A stretch of 64,000 bases of DNA from Lutjanus erythropterus (taxonomy: Eukaryota > Chordata > Actinopteri > Lutjaniformes > Lutjanidae), in assembly GCA_020091685.1 (NCBI GenBank), contig CM034601.1, forward strand, positions 6,160,429-6,224,428, written 5' to 3'. How positions within the stretch are numbered: position 1 is the stretch's first letter; each line of letters opens with the position of its first letter. The notes under the pieces are model-generated. The model did not search any database. It was given only the letters and a program-made list of their open reading frames with translations, and was not told where the DNA came from. Positions 34,248 to 46,979 of this stretch are shown piece after piece. A program made the position numbers and the translations under genes.

Positions 34248-35159
34248 CTTGCACAGACACATTTATTCTGAATTTGCTGCACACAGAGTGAATACACCTG
34301 TTTGTGTCCTGCTATTGAACAGAATTGCACCATCTCTAAAATTCCCATTGCATTCAGTCTGAGCACTTCTTAAAAATTAAATTAGTCTGTTATGGATTTT
34401 GGCAGCTTATAATGGCACAATCAGTGAGCTGAATTATAAAACTGTTTATCCTAATTGCTTCCATCTTGCAACTGTAGCTGTGCAAAATAACTTTGTGAAA
34501 TTTACGTCTGGAAACATCCACACAGCACTGGGAAATGACCAGATATGCAGCGGACCATTCCAGAAGAGCTCGTTTGATGAAATGACTCAGAGTCTCCTAC
34601 TGTGAACGAGGTGATTTGGATATAACTGACATAGGATTTTACAACAGCAAAATATTTGGATTTATGCAAAATGCAACTTGGTAGTTAATCAGTGGAAAAA
34701 GACAGAAAATGAGGAATCAAGAGCACCGATGCCATTTCAGCCTCAAGGTTCAAGTACATGTGATTGAGAAAGTGCTGGATTCTTTAATTTGTTCCTAATC
34801 AAGTTTTCCAAAAAATGCAGCAGAAATCCCCAGTTGGTTGCCCCTAAGGTAAATAAAACATGAAAAGTGCCTTGTAGAATTCCCTTCCAGTGGATAAAAT
34901 GTAATGCGGTGCCACATCAACTGCTCTACATGCTAGAAAATTAGTTGGCCACTATGTTAAATAGTTCACAGTTCACCGTGTATTAAGCCACATAATGAAG
35001 CTGTTTTAATCTAAATCATGCTGGTGCCCCACTGCAGACCGCAAAGTCCGCCACTGCCCAGTATCACGTGATGGCGTTTAATACAACCGCAGATCCACTA
35101 CAGGATGCTGGACGGCCAGAGCCACCACACTGCACACCACCCACTATATATTATACATT
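34248..35159. other. Unassigned non-coding DNA
   Basis: AT-rich, with a 68-codon frame at 34399-34605 lacking features. No repeat ends recognised. Confidence 0.4.
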
Positions 35160-35345
35160 CTGTAGGTTTTTTCACACAGGAGGTGCCTAAACCTAACCAA
35201 ACTGCAAATGTACCCAAAATGTTCTCAGCAAGCTTTATTTTAACTAGACATTCAACATTTTGCTTCACCTAGGTGGACTGGCGTGTGTATCACACCACAC
35301 ACTTTGGCATTACATGACTTTCAATAAGACTTTCTGGTGTGCAAG
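35160..35345 (+). repeat. Fragment of the CCTAAACCTAACCAAACTGCAA repeat family
   Basis: GTGCCTAAACCTAACCAAAC recalls the blocks at 15690 and 20605, and GACTTTCTGGTG resembles AGACTTTCTGGCAG near 20650. The order of blocks agrees with the copy at 20165-20765. Boundaries are approximate. Confidence 0.4.
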
Positions 35346-36779
35346 AATTGTTACCTGGCCATATCAATGAGGGCAGCCGGCTGCCTCAAATTACTGATAA
35401 TGCAGATGAAAAAATCCAGTGGGCTATTGTTGTTGTGTGGTTGCTTGTTCTCTGTGGACTGGAAAGGAAACATGTCCAAAAGTATGTTTGTATTCCCCGA
35501 AGACAATGAAAGGCGCCATACATGGATCAATGCACCGAGGGAGAGGTCAGAAGTCAAAGTCTGCTGAAAAACAAGTTCTGCTTTGACTTCCTTTGACTCT
35601 CCATTGCCACCGTAATATCTCATGACTTGGAAGATTAAGAATCTTCAGAAACATTTCTGTTTCTTATCTCCCAAAACACCAGGTGAACAGTGTGAAAAAA
35701 AAATGGACAAAAACAAAATATTAAAACTGGTATCACAAAATATGAGTGGTAGTTGTATAACAAATGATAGTTATATAATAAATGATCTATAAAAAATAGC
35801 TAATACTACTTTCACATCATCCTCCCACCTTCACATTGTGAAAGCGATTTATGATTAAAGTCAAACAGAACAAAAAAATGCCAGCGAGATGTCAAAGTGC
35901 AGACATTCACAGTTTCTCTCGCTCTCTAAGTTGAGGCGGTTTATTAATAACTCCAGGAGAGACAAAGCTAAAGTAGACACATAATAATAGAACTTACTGT
36001 AACTGTACAGCATGTGAGACAGAGAGGCAGGTGGAGAGCAAGTGCTCGCATTAAAGAGCGCTTTGAAAAATGTCAACCGTGTAACAAATGAGGAGCTATT
36101 GTCTGTTTTTCTGTTTTGACTCTTGTGCTTTCATGAAATTCTACAATGGTCTTTCATTGGCGCTCAAGGGTTGCCGGCTCATGAAACTTCCTAGGCACAC
36201 AAAAGACCTCAGAAACCTTTCAATCGGAAAAATAAATAAATAAATAAACCTCTGAAATTGGCACTGAAATGTTTTCCCAAGACAGCTGGAAAAAAAAAAA
36301 GCAAATGAGAGATCTGAAAGCTAAGCCAGCGGTGTCAACACTAAAAACTGTCCATACTAATTACTTCCCAGAGGGAGTTTCCACTTTATTCCCTCTCTGT
36401 TGTCAGCACAGTCGCAGATTCCACTGCAGGAGAGCATTCTCACTTCCACTCCAAGGGAATGCGCAGCGTCCCATTTCCATTTTGATTTGCAGTCAAAGTA
36501 TAATACCGCCCTTGTCTTCTATTTAAATGCAAAACATGACACTATTCAAAGTGTGTACTGTATGTATGGAGCTGCAGTCCGTAGACACTAATCAGGAGCA
36601 ATGTAACTGCGGGGGTAGGCTGACACCCTGCTTAAAACCATCCGATTATATTGATGTGTTTATTTATTGAATGTGCTCAGGGTTATCATAACTCATCGTT
36701 GTCATGCTCACACCCCCAGCGTGCTTCATCTTCACTCCTGTTTTCTTGCTTTTTGTTGACCCCACCTTCTAGCTTGTCC
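35346..36779. other. Unassigned non-coding DNA
   Basis: Opposing frames at 35337-35623 overlap and look like chance. An AAAT simple repeat lies at 36229-36248. Nothing else supported. Confidence 0.4.
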
Positions 36780-37019
36780 TCCCCCCTTTTTTAGCATTTT
36801 TTTTGCTTCCCCGTTCATTCCAGCCTTCATCGCTCATGCACTCGTTGCTTTGTCTTTCCTATCTCTCCTCCTCCCTCCCTCCCTGTCTTCGCCACCCCTC
36901 CTTTCTATTCAGATCACTCTCTTTCATTTCAGCGCCCCCCCCTCCCTCTGGATATTCTCCTCTTCCTCCCTCTATCCTTTCCTCCCTGTCCTTCCACCCG
37001 TCCATCCCTCCCTCCTCAG
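36780..37019 (+). repeat. Pyrimidine-rich tract
   Basis: About 240 bases are overwhelmingly C and T on the plus strand, with CTCCCTCC-type blocks, interrupted mainly near 36900-36930. It ends in CCTCCTCAG followed by AAGCGATGGACC, so it could serve as a splice acceptor, although the frame after it closes within a few codons. Open frames on both strands across it are composition artefacts. Long purine/pyrimidine tracts can form triplex DNA. Confidence 0.7.
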
Positions 37020-37803
37020 AAGCGATGGACCAAGGACGTGACGGGCTGATAGCGGTGTGATGTGCATTTGCCGGGCTTCGTGCCACCCAACTCTCTTCTG
37101 TCAGATGTGTAATAAACTGCCCCTGCTTCTCCTGATACATGGCTAATACCTCCAAAAAGTCAAATACATCACATTAACTATCAAGGCACAGTATGAAGGG
37201 TAGCAGTGGTGTGTATGTGAGTGCGTGGTGGGGACTACTGATGTTATGTGCTGGCTGCTGTCTCAGCAGAGTGACATCTGGGTAATGAAGTCCTGATGAT
37301 CTTTCTGGAATGAAAGAGGCCCACGCGGTGTGGCTCTGCTTAATATAGATGCATGCCGCCATAACTTTACGCTGCTCTTCCAATGAACAACTCAGGCATG
37401 ATCGCTGCTCGTTTGCCTGCGGGCTTGTTACAACTGCGACTGTCACTTCCAGGTTAAAGAAGCATCTGCTGCGCGTACAGTATGGATGCAACACAGAGAC
37501 GGCCCACAGAGGCTGCTCAACCCACTTTCCACCTGGCATCAACATACCTCCTGAGTGATCACAGTGTCATTGTATCGTGCACAGAGGCAGCCAGGAGGCA
37601 CCTTAAAAGGTGATCTGGGACATTGTTAGTTACAATAACAACAAAGAGGAATTCACCTGTCAGTGGAAACAAAGCTAAAAGTCAAAGATTTAATCAGGAA
37701 ATCAGCAGGGATCAAACTTAATTCTGCCAGCCTGGAGAGCAACACGTCAAAAAAGTGATGTGTTGAGACGCTGGTGGGTGGTTATTATGCAAGATGAAAT
37801 CTT
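37020..37803. other. Unassigned DNA with moderate GC
   Basis: The minus-strand frame 37174-37545 (123 codons) has no recognisable domain. The 37300-37560 stretch is balanced in composition and unique-looking, so conserved non-coding DNA is possible. Confidence 0.35.
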
Positions 37804-38487
37804 TAAAGGTCCAGTGTGTAAGATTTACTAGGATTTAATATCAGAATATTGCAGAAATGAGTTATACCAGTCATACGTGTGTTTTCATGAGTGCACAATC
37901 ACCTGAAAAGTATTATTGTGCTTTCATTACCTTAGAAAGAGCTGTTTATATCTACAGACGGCGCAGGTCCTCTTCCACAACAAACAATTCCATTCAGTGT
38001 GATTCTTGAAAAAACTAAAGAGTTCAGCTTATTTGCAAAAAAGGAAACCAAAATACTTCTCGTAGATTTTTACCTTCAAGTGAGTCCAGTCCAGTTAAGT
38101 CCAGTCCATGTGTTTCATCAAGTCAGTGTATTTTCTAGGAAGCTCTGACTCCTAACATGGGTTTATGAGACACGTACTTTAGAACGGAAAAACAAAGAAG
38201 AAAGACATCTTCTGCCCTGGCAGGAAGGACCCACCACTTCCCTGTAGCACCGCGCCATCTTGGATTTCACTGTGATCACAATTATGGTGATTGCAGGTAA
38301 CCTCTCGTGGTAGCGATAGCGGATCGGAACACAAAGCCTTCTTCTCAAGAGGGCCTTTTGCATTTTGTGTGAGTTTCATGGCCTCTGTAAGTTCTCCTAC
38401 ATGATTGGAAGGAGAGGGTGAGGCAAATTGGTTGCAATCACTGTAGTGCACTGATAGATGCCACTAAATTCTACATGCTGGTCCTAA
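37804..38487 (+). mobile_element. 684 bp TTAAAGGTCCAGTGTGTA MITE (complete copy)
   Basis: It starts TTAAAGGTCCAGTGTGTAAG and ends, on the other strand, TTAGGACCAGCATGTAGAAT. Inside the left arm GCAGAAATGAG, AATCACCTGAAAAGTATTAT and ACCTTAGAAAGAGCTGTTTA match the copies at 34072 and 54925 (inverted). The inside of the right arm (GATGCCACTAAATTCTACAT) matches the fragment at 9733 in reverse. No transposase frame. This copy defines the family for the window. Confidence 0.75.
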
Positions 38488-40316
38488 CCTGATAATTTCT
38501 ATCAGCTATATCTGCCTGTTAGTTGAAAACTCATCAAAACCTGAATGATGCATGTTCAAGAACATAGCTGGCAGTTCACGTCACGAGCGAGAGCATTCGC
38601 CGTTAATCATTTAAACGACTGACCTGGAGCCCAAACACGATAGCAGCAGTGCCAAGTTTGGAGGCCACAGTGTCACCTGGCAGGCGGCACAGGGCATTGC
38701 TTTGTGTCGTTTTTCAGGCATGAAGCGATGAAGCGATGAAGAAATCTAAAAACAGCTAATGTCGGGAATCTAATTAAATGAATATGTATGATACATCTGT
38801 CTGGTGTTAAAGCGGTGATTTGAATGGATGGAATCTCACACTGAACTGTAAATCAAAACCTACGCTGTATGTATTTATGGAGGGAATCCCATTAACCTCT
38901 TACGTCAACATTAATCCATCTTGAATGCGGTTCGTTTTACTCATGACCACACATCTCTGTGTAAAGAGGAGCCCATCACCAAGTACGATTATTTGCCTGG
39001 GTGGGTTATTTTTTAACATAAAGCTACATCCTCAAAATGGTTTATTTTTGGTTATCAAAGAAACACAGGTATACATAATAAAAGAATGACTGGCTCAGCT
39101 GCGGTAATAATGCAAAATAAAGTGAACAATGACAGAATAACATGGCCACATTCAGATTGTGCACCTGCAATGTAATGTATTCTGCGGGGTACATTACAAT
39201 AGGTAGAATAATTACTTTCTGCAACACTGATCAGGTGTGTAGTTTGTCAGTTGTGTCAGATCAGAGCCGGTCTTCAAGCAGAGATGCAGCAAATGAGATA
39301 CGGCTGAAAAAGGTCCTTTGTTTCTGAGAATGTAATAAACAGTGCTGTTGTGTTTTGCCAACATTGACTGATTTGCTGTGTTCATATTGAGATGCATGGT
39401 GTCCATCAGCTCTTGTGTGGGTTCACCTGCACTGCTGCTCCCCATTTCCCATCATCCTCTCCTGTTTATCAGCCCTGTGGATTTAAATAATGTGCTTTCC
39501 CTTGAACAAGCTCACTTGTTTTCTCTCTGATGATGTATACAGTATATTATATAGGGGCTGAAGCATAATTTGACTTGTCCAAGCGTTCTCTTTTGTTTGG
39601 GCTGGTCTGTGACAGTGTGTATCAGTGTGTGAGGCTATTCTGGGTGTCCGACAGGTTATTGTTTGAGTTTTTCTTTTTTTTTTCCCCTCCACACTCAATT
39701 TCACTGATTTCACCGTTTCTGATGGGGTAAATCAATGCGACAGGAACACTCTTTCTCTCTCCTAGGTGGAAGATTTTACACTGCCAGAGTAGAATTTTCA
39801 GTTCTCCTTCCAAACAAAAGAAAAGTGGTGGCCAACAGCGGCAAAAACCGCGTGAAATGTTGACAATCAAACAGACAAAGGATGAAAAACAGGAGATTTC
39901 TTAGGTTGATTGTGAGCGCAGGATACTGAAGATAAATACAGCCCTGTCTCCCAGAAATTACATTTATATATTACTTAACTGTTGTCATTACTACGTTATG
40001 TTGGCAAGCATAATTCCTGCCTGGATTATGTTCACATACAACGTTTCTTTGAAACAGTATATTTATAAAACATGCTGGATTTGCAAAGAGTTCTTTGGGG
40101 TGGATAGCAGAGGTACAAAGTGCAGGCCTTTAACACGACAGTCCAGGATTCACCTCCAGACTCCTGCAACTTAAGTGCTTTAGTTAAGGTAAGAAACTAT
40201 TGTCATTTTGGGTAGGTTTTATTGATGCAATACACAACTTTACATGAGTATAATAATAATTTACTATATCAGTCCTCGTATGCAATCATTTCCTGATACA
40301 GAGTCAAAGTCTATTC
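38488..40316. other. Unassigned DNA, possible conserved non-coding patch at 38.57-38.83 kb
   Basis: About 38570-38830 is single-copy, balanced in base composition, with TTAATCATTTAA, GTTAATCAT and AATTAAATGAATATGTATGA, and carries the short tandem GAAGCGATGAAGCGATGAAG (38720). It is enhancer-like in style. Near 40190-40220 a fragment of the AAACCTAACC-type repeat may be present. No exon or RNA gene recognised. Confidence 0.3.
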
Positions 40317-40680
40317 AAAGTTCCTTTCTGCAGGATTTCTGCATATTTCAACAAGTTTCATTTAAGACCTTTTTAAGACTATTATGGATGCATCTGAAGA
40401 CATATTTCACATCCATCCTGGCAAAAAAGAACACGCACAGTTTACATTACTGGTTCAATGGTTCAATGTTGGTTTTGTTTTGTAGCTATTACAGCACGAT
40501 TTGAGGCCCACAATTTTTCCTAAAAACACATTTAAAAGCGAGACTGACGTTAAATCCAACAAATGACAGCAATGTTAACTTCATTAATACAATTTTTAGA
40601 GCTCAAGAGCATATTTAAGACAGTTAGGCTTAAAAGATTATTGGATTTCAGACTTTTTAAGGACCTGCAGGAACCCTGTA
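40317..40680. mobile_element. 364 bp MITE with GGGTTCCTGCAGGTCC ends
   Basis: The right end on the other strand is TACAGGGTTCCTGCAGGTCC then TTAAAAAGTC; the left end is AAAGTTCCTTTCTGCAGGAT with TTTAAGACCTTTTTAAGAC about 45 bases in. These are imperfect inverted repeats of a type I know from a very common fish hAT-like MITE (CAGGGTTTCTGCAGG ends). No coding capacity. A target duplication could not be identified. Confidence 0.6.
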
Positions 40681-40699
40681 ATAAAAACTTCCATTAAAG

Positions 40700-40850
40700 C
40701 AAACCCTCATTTTTGCCATTTATTGATTTGTTGCCCCAGTGGTTAGGTTGGTCACAGAGGCTGTATTGGCCACAAAAGAACACTGGCATAGCCACTTTGG
40801 ATAGGGTTAGGAAAAGACTATGATTTTGTGTATGTTTTAGCAAATATTAA
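40700..40850 (-). repeat. Possible fragment of a dispersed repeat
   Basis: TTGCCCCAGTGGTTAGGTTG and GATAGGGTTAGGAAAAGACT are blocks of the style seen in the CCTAAACC family but diverged and short. Low-confidence assignment. Confidence 0.3.
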
Positions 40851-43800
40851 TAAAGAAATCTTACGTTGAACATATGCTACTGACTGTTTGAATAATGCTG
40901 TAATCGCTACAAGTGGATGGTGTCTTGCAAAATTTCCTATTTTGGCAGAAAACAAACATTTTTACTGATAAGCTGAATATTTGGCATCTTGCCATGTATG
41001 CTAATTAACCACATTTCCTCGTTGTGTTAATAGAAACATATTTGGCCAGCATTACCCTTCCCACAAAACATATTTTCTGTTGCACATTAGTTGTATATAA
41101 ATGACAGGGATGGGGAAATGCTGAGTGCCACACTTACATGCCATTAATGCACATACTGGTTGTTCACTGTTAGATATTATGTTGTGGAAGCAGCTGACAA
41201 TATGAAAACTCTTAAGCAGATGTGATTTGAAACTGTGAACATTAAAATAAGACATTTAATTTATTTAGTCCTGTCACGGTCCTGAGGATTATGCCAGCAT
41301 GTTTTAACACATCCGGCACTAAGCCTGTCGGCCTGCGCTGGGACTTGACATTGCAGGAAAACAAAGCTGCTCCCCCGCCACTCGGTCAGAAGTCCTTCTT
41401 GTGCTCCAAAAAACATACAGCGACAGGAGGAGGCTTTGCCCTCCCACGGAGACGTCCCTCATCCTATTTGTGCCACCCTGCACTTGAAACACATCAAGTA
41501 AAGTATATGTGTTTCCATGTGCCAGACAAGCCAGCAGTCCATCTGGTGACCTCAAGCTTAGAGGGGACTTGGGGGCAAGTGCACGGCGTGGAATTATGGC
41601 TCGCCATCCTCCACTTCTGCTTTTCAGTCTCTGACTTCCTCCCTGGTCCTCTCCGGACAGTGGTAAATGCTCTGTCAGTCAGCATGAAAAAAACTATTTT
41701 GTTGTATTTTGTTGGGTCTTGGGTCTTCCAAGTGTGACTTGACACAACAGAGTAGGAAAACAACGGCACAACAGCTCACTTATTCTACAAGTGTCTCATT
41801 TGATACTTAACATCAAAATCAAATAATACTGAGTCAGAAAGCAGAGAAAAATCACACAAACAAACAGATTAGGAGGATTTACACACTGTCCTCAAGCTAC
41901 TTCACTTCTGGATCTTGGCCATATTGCCCTCCAACTTAACTTAATCAGTCCAAATCCAGTATCTTAGCATTAATACGACTATTATATCAGGAGAAATAAT
42001 CTGTGGACTTGAAGCTGTTCTCTCTAAGCTGCCTCCCTTCTGCTTGCATCTTAAACATTAGCACTGACCACATTACAAGTTAATAACATCTTGTCAGCCT
42101 TTTGCAGCAGGCCCACTTCTGTTTTGAATACTTAAGAACTTTTGAATATGAGCTCCTCTAACTTGAAGTCTTTTGCCTTGAAATGATGAGTTGAATGAAT
42201 GAACCGTAGGTCAACCAACTAATTAAATGAATTTTCTAATGAAACATGATCAGCATATTAGCAGACTTCCCAGCATGCATTGTCTGAGTCTCCAGATATA
42301 ATTTTTTTTGGTTTAGAGAAAACATTTATGATGAAAACTCATCGTGTCTCTACACTTTAAGATGAGTCATGGTTATTTGTTATCATAATAATGAAAATGC
42401 CGCGAGCCATGATGAAGCAGTTCCACATATTTTCTTGCCAATGCAGGAACAAAGTAGCTCAAACAGGAGCAGCTGCAGCTGTAAGTTCTTTGTGTGAAAT
42501 GAAGAACATTATAAAAACAAAAAAACTGAGAGAAGAAGAAATTTCAAGGCAACTCACTTCGATAGATTTTGGAGTTTTGAGCACAACTCAAATTCTCAAG
42601 TTTTTAAAAAGTTTTACCAAGTTGCTAATGTTCTGTTGAGATATTTTAATTTTCTTCTTTAGACAAAATTAAATCTTTGAGATTAAAAAAACCAACAAAA
42701 TTGTATTTCAAAAACTGTTGAATAGACACATTGAAGTGAAAGTGAATAATGGTCAATAATTTAATATTTTAAATTGCAACCATTTAATTTTCAAGCCTTC
42801 AAATACTGACAAATGACTGAACAACCTTTGGCATACAATTTTTGGGGGTTTCTAAAACTCAAAGATTCAGGTTTATCTGAAAAGAAAAGTAAATTATCTC
42901 AATGAAAGACTGTAAGTCAGCAAAACTTTGTCACTAACTCTGTAACTTTGTTTGTCTCAAAACTTAACAGTTTAGTGATGGCTGTTGCCTTGAAATGACG
43001 AGAACTGAGAAAATGTGAAATGAAATCAAAGTTGTTTATATTGTTTGTCAGTGTGATTGAAGAACTGTTCGTTCAGCTTAATATCTCAAGTATAATGAAC
43101 AAATCTTCTCAAGTGCAACTTAATAAATATCACATTTATTTGGCCAGAAAATTTTATTTGTTTTGAATTGCAAAATGACCTCAACTTGCCTTTTTAAATT
43201 CAGTCACCTTAAAATTTCAAGGCAGTCTGGACACTAACTTTTCTAAGTTAAAACAAAAAGGTTATTTTTACAGTGTTTGGTCCCAGAAATGAAGTGTATA
43301 TACTTGGGTATGAAGTTTCTGATGTCTGCAGGAACTTTTCCATAGTTTGAGGTTTAGTGAATTGACATTTTAAAATGTTTTTACCATCAGTACTTCCATT
43401 TTCACTTGGAACCTGAGGCAGCGTGATTCAAAACATCTACTCCACAGGATGGCAAGACAGCCGAGCCTTTAAAAGCACTGATTGTGAAATGGGGAGCTAC
43501 AGTTATGAATGTCGTCTAGACCACCATTACTCAAAATTCAATCAAACCGCACTTGATGCTTCTCCAACCTCACTCCAATCAATCAGTTTTCCATAAGCGA
43601 ATTACACTCCAGTAGGCCCTGAAGATCCAACAAATCATCCCCATGTCATTAGAAGATACATGGGTTCACACATGTTCAGACCTACACACGTGTTTGCACA
43701 TAGCAAGAGATCATAACCAAAGGCAGTGGAGAGTCCACTCAGTCCACTGAGAGCTTATCACAGTGCCAGTATGCAATCGTGTAATTTATCAAAGAGCTGT

Positions 43801-44999
43801 TCATATGGAAAACGCTGAAAAACTAACACACACTTATCTTCTCAGTCAGGTGTAAACTGAGCACCACAGTGAGGGTCGTCATCATCGCTCTGCTACTGCT
43901 GATGACGTGTAGACGACCTCGGAGTTGCCTGGTGTGCCCGAAAAACCGCACGTAACAATGGTGGTTATGGAGCCGTGCAGCTTTAGCTCTAAATGAAATG
44001 CAGCCATTTGTTATAGAACAAGTGAAGGAAATAACACCAACAACAGAATTACAAGGCGGTTAAACTTCACCTGTTTTCAGACTCATTTCAGTTTCCGAGC
44101 CAAGCATACACAATGCTCGTTAATGTTGTCTCACTGTCGCCAGCTGTAGCAGCTTAGGTTACCCCCACCATCTGCTGACACACTTTGACGTCAATGGTTT
44201 TCTTGTTTTCAAAAAAAGGTAGGTACCGCAGCCAGAGAGGCTTCCCGAGCTTGAATGGCTCAGAATTAAGAACTTCTAATACAGTCTGTACTGTAACACA
44301 GGCTCTTTGAGACATGCTACAATCAAATGGCTTGGCCATTATCTTTTGTTTTTCTTAGGTTTTTATATCACTCTGCAGCTTCTCATTATGTTCCTTATGT
44401 ATTCAAATTGGAACAATCAAATTTTGGTCTAAGTACATATGTTTTAGCTATTTTCCCACTGTTTTCCAACAGCTTTGTGGGAGTTTCTATTTGAAAAAGC
44501 CATAAAAGAACACTGATTGAGTTTAAAGTGACCTCTGCAGACCATCAGGACTGATTGAAAGTTTTTAGATTTTCCTTTAAAACCCAGTTCTTCCACCTTG
44601 TGATGCTCCAATTTGTTTGTCTGAACAAGTATGAGTAAATACTGTGAAGTTTGGAGGGTACTCACTGTCACACTGCAATGGAGTGGCCAACTAATTGCTG
44701 AAAATAGGTCATTCACCATCTGTAAGCCATTTTCTGCCAGCTTTTGTTTTGTTTTTTTTCCCCAAAACAGCAACCATCATTATCTAGCATCTTAAACAAT
44801 GTTATACATTGGCTATGAATAACTTGCATAACATCTCTGGATAATGAGCAAGACATGTTTTACACCAGAGGTTCAGCCAAGGACCCCTTATAGATATTAT
44901 AAGATAGAAAATATGGCATTAATCCCTTCATGTATGTCCCATGGAATAATTTCATGTAGCCTTTTCTTTCACTTAGCTGCGCTGAAGGAGCAACACAAC
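40851..44999. other. Unassigned non-coding DNA
   Basis: The plus-strand frame 41291-41737 (148 codons) is open by chance as far as I can tell: no domain, and opposing frames on the minus strand. The 42.5-43.3 kb stretch repeatedly uses short CTCAA, TTTCAAG, GAAATG blocks, possibly an old repeat. No transposon ends or RNA genes recognised. Confidence 0.4.
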
Positions 45000-45005
45000 A
45001 GATTG

Positions 45006-45045
45006 GATGGATGGATAGATAGATAGATAGATAGATAGATAGAAA
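45006..45045 (+). repeat. (GGAT)n/(GATA)n microsatellite
   Basis: GGATGGATGGATAGATAGAT continues as GATA units for about eight copies. Perfect units suggest it is variable between individuals. Confidence 0.9.
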
Positions 45046-45520
45046 GACAGATGGAAGAGAGGTGCCAGTTCACCTCCTTGGCAAAGCACTGCTCGGGTCG
45101 CCTGTTTCAAGGAAGCATCCATCACTCTACCACCTCTCCTACAAAACTGCATGTGCGTGTTAAAGCCTGTGTGTGCGCAAAATAATTAACAATGAAGTGG
45201 AAAAGAATTGAATTTCCCCAAAGGGGTACTAATAAAGGATGCTTTTCTTAACTTTTCCCCTGCTAAAGCACCACTGGCGGTTTGAGAACCACCGTCCTGC
45301 AGTGTGTGAGCTCATAGCTCATGAAGCTATCAAATGTAACATGCATATAGCACATACATAGAGTGGAATGGTAATTATTAATATTGTTCATTGGTCATTT
45401 TAATGGTAATGTGTACGTTAGGCACAATTTCTCTTCTGGTGACATTTACAAATTGAGTTTTCTCAGAGACAATAAATAGCAATCCCTAAATATTGTCCAC
45501 TTAATCTGTTTCTTGAATTT
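45046..45520. other. Unassigned non-coding DNA
   Basis: No features recognised. Confidence 0.4.
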
Positions 45521-45529
45521 ACATGTATA

Positions 45530-45730
45530 GAATATATGGACCTCATGAATAATTCATAGTGTTGCTTCAAAGTCCCTGCGCCATTTACTGCTGCATTACA
45601 AATGTGGGCTCAGGTGCCAGGCACCATCTTCAATATTAGCCAAGGCACTAGTTGACATTCATGTGGGCCACTGCTAAACCAAGGGCACGGGGCTTTAAAT
45701 CACTGTCGGGGCTTGACACACAGACCTGCA
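45530..45730. other. Possible conserved non-coding element
   Basis: Unique, balanced sequence with CATGAATAATTCATAG (a near-palindrome holding a homeodomain-type core), GCATTACAAATG and GGTGCCAGGCACC (a perfect 13-base palindrome at about 45614). No open frame or transposon end. Enhancer-like by style only. Confidence 0.3.
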
Positions 45731-46235
45731 CACATAACTTCTGACTCGACTCTGTTGGTTAGGAGCGACGGCAGATGAGCCAGGCTTAACTTAGACAAAT
45801 AACTCCCCCCTTCACTCCCCCAAATCTGCTCCGGGCTGCTTTTGTCAATATCCGGTTCTTCTGTTCCTGCTTCTCTGTTCGTCCCTCCATCCTGCTCGGC
45901 TCTTATCTCTTTCTGTCCTTTATTGCCCTCTTCAGCTGAGTGCTGCTGCTGGTTGGATTGAGGAGTGTCGCTGTGACTGATGCGATATCAACACACTATC
46001 AATCTCAGCAGAGTACGTAGTGTCCACCAACGCTGGTGATCAAAATCCAATTCTTTTTGATTGTGTCATTTGGTCAAAGAAGGGATCATGCTCCAATTTC
46101 AGCTGAGTGGCCTCTGGCACTGCTTTCCGAGAATCCACTTGTCTGTGTATTAGTTAAAAAAAAAAGCAGCGCCATTCAAAATGATCTAGACAAAGAGCTG
46201 ACCTACCCTTCAAATTGACCACTGCTGTCTATCAG

Positions 46236-46620
46236 CTGCAATCCTTCCACTCCATATCAGGCTGACACACACACACACACGCGGCCACTGAAGCACTAAC
46301 ATGTCAGCATAATGAAATTAGACAGCGTAGTTTGTGACGCTGCATTGTCCTTGTTCATTTGTGGCACCATTCCCACCCCACACGGCCTCTTCACCCCTTC
46401 CAGAGCTGAGCGACCAGGATATTGCTAATCGCTCACAATAGAGGGATTAGCAGACGAGGACAATGGGGGTCTAAATGTCAGGGCCCAGCACCTGCCTAAA
46501 GCCCCCTCTGTCGGGCAACAGTCAATGGGCAGCAGGCGGCTGGCAAACTGCAAAATACTGCTCGTTGATAACGGCGTGGTGGGGGGTGGAGCAAGAGGCC
46601 TCCAGAGAGCACTAATACAT
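46236..46620. other. Possible conserved non-coding element with an (AC)n run
   Basis: Unique sequence with TAATGAAATTAGA, ATTGCTAATCGCTCACAAT and GAGGGATTAGCAG: the TAATC/GGATTA cores fit bicoid-class homeodomain sites (Otx, Pitx). An AC microsatellite lies at 46265-46280. No splice-bounded coding frame; a 69-codon minus-strand frame there has no features. Confidence 0.3.
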
Positions 46621-46679
46621 ACATACAGAACCAAACCACAAGTCCAACAAGCAGAGTTTACTTTTTAATTTGGACATAA

Positions 46680-46979
46680 AAGTGTTTTTTTTTTTCCAGA
46701 GCAATGAAACATAATTTTTCATTTTCTTCACTGCTACTTTGTTTTGTACACTGTCATGGTTTGTTAAAGTTCAGGCATTAAAAGCAACACTAAAGTAACG
46801 ACTTCATGCATTATTCAGCGACACAGTTTAAAGGAAACCTCAAACAAACGTAGGGTGAACAAACTTGTAAGTGTAAAGCCTTCACAGTGACCCCTGGAGG
46901 CAGTGATTTAGCCTCAACAGCCTTAAAACTTACTTCTTGATTTGACTGGGCACATTGCGTCTGGGGAGCAGTTTTGATT
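46680..46979. other. Unassigned non-coding DNA
   Basis: AT-rich with a T run near 46686. No features recognised. Confidence 0.4.

Noticed and set aside
36803-37155. Serine/proline-rich and glutamate/arginine/glycine-rich frames on opposite strands
   Set aside because: Both result from the pyrimidine tract, which avoids stop codons on either strand.
41291-41737. 148-codon plus-strand frame
   Set aside because: Opposed by two minus-strand frames, no domain, no exon-like borders.
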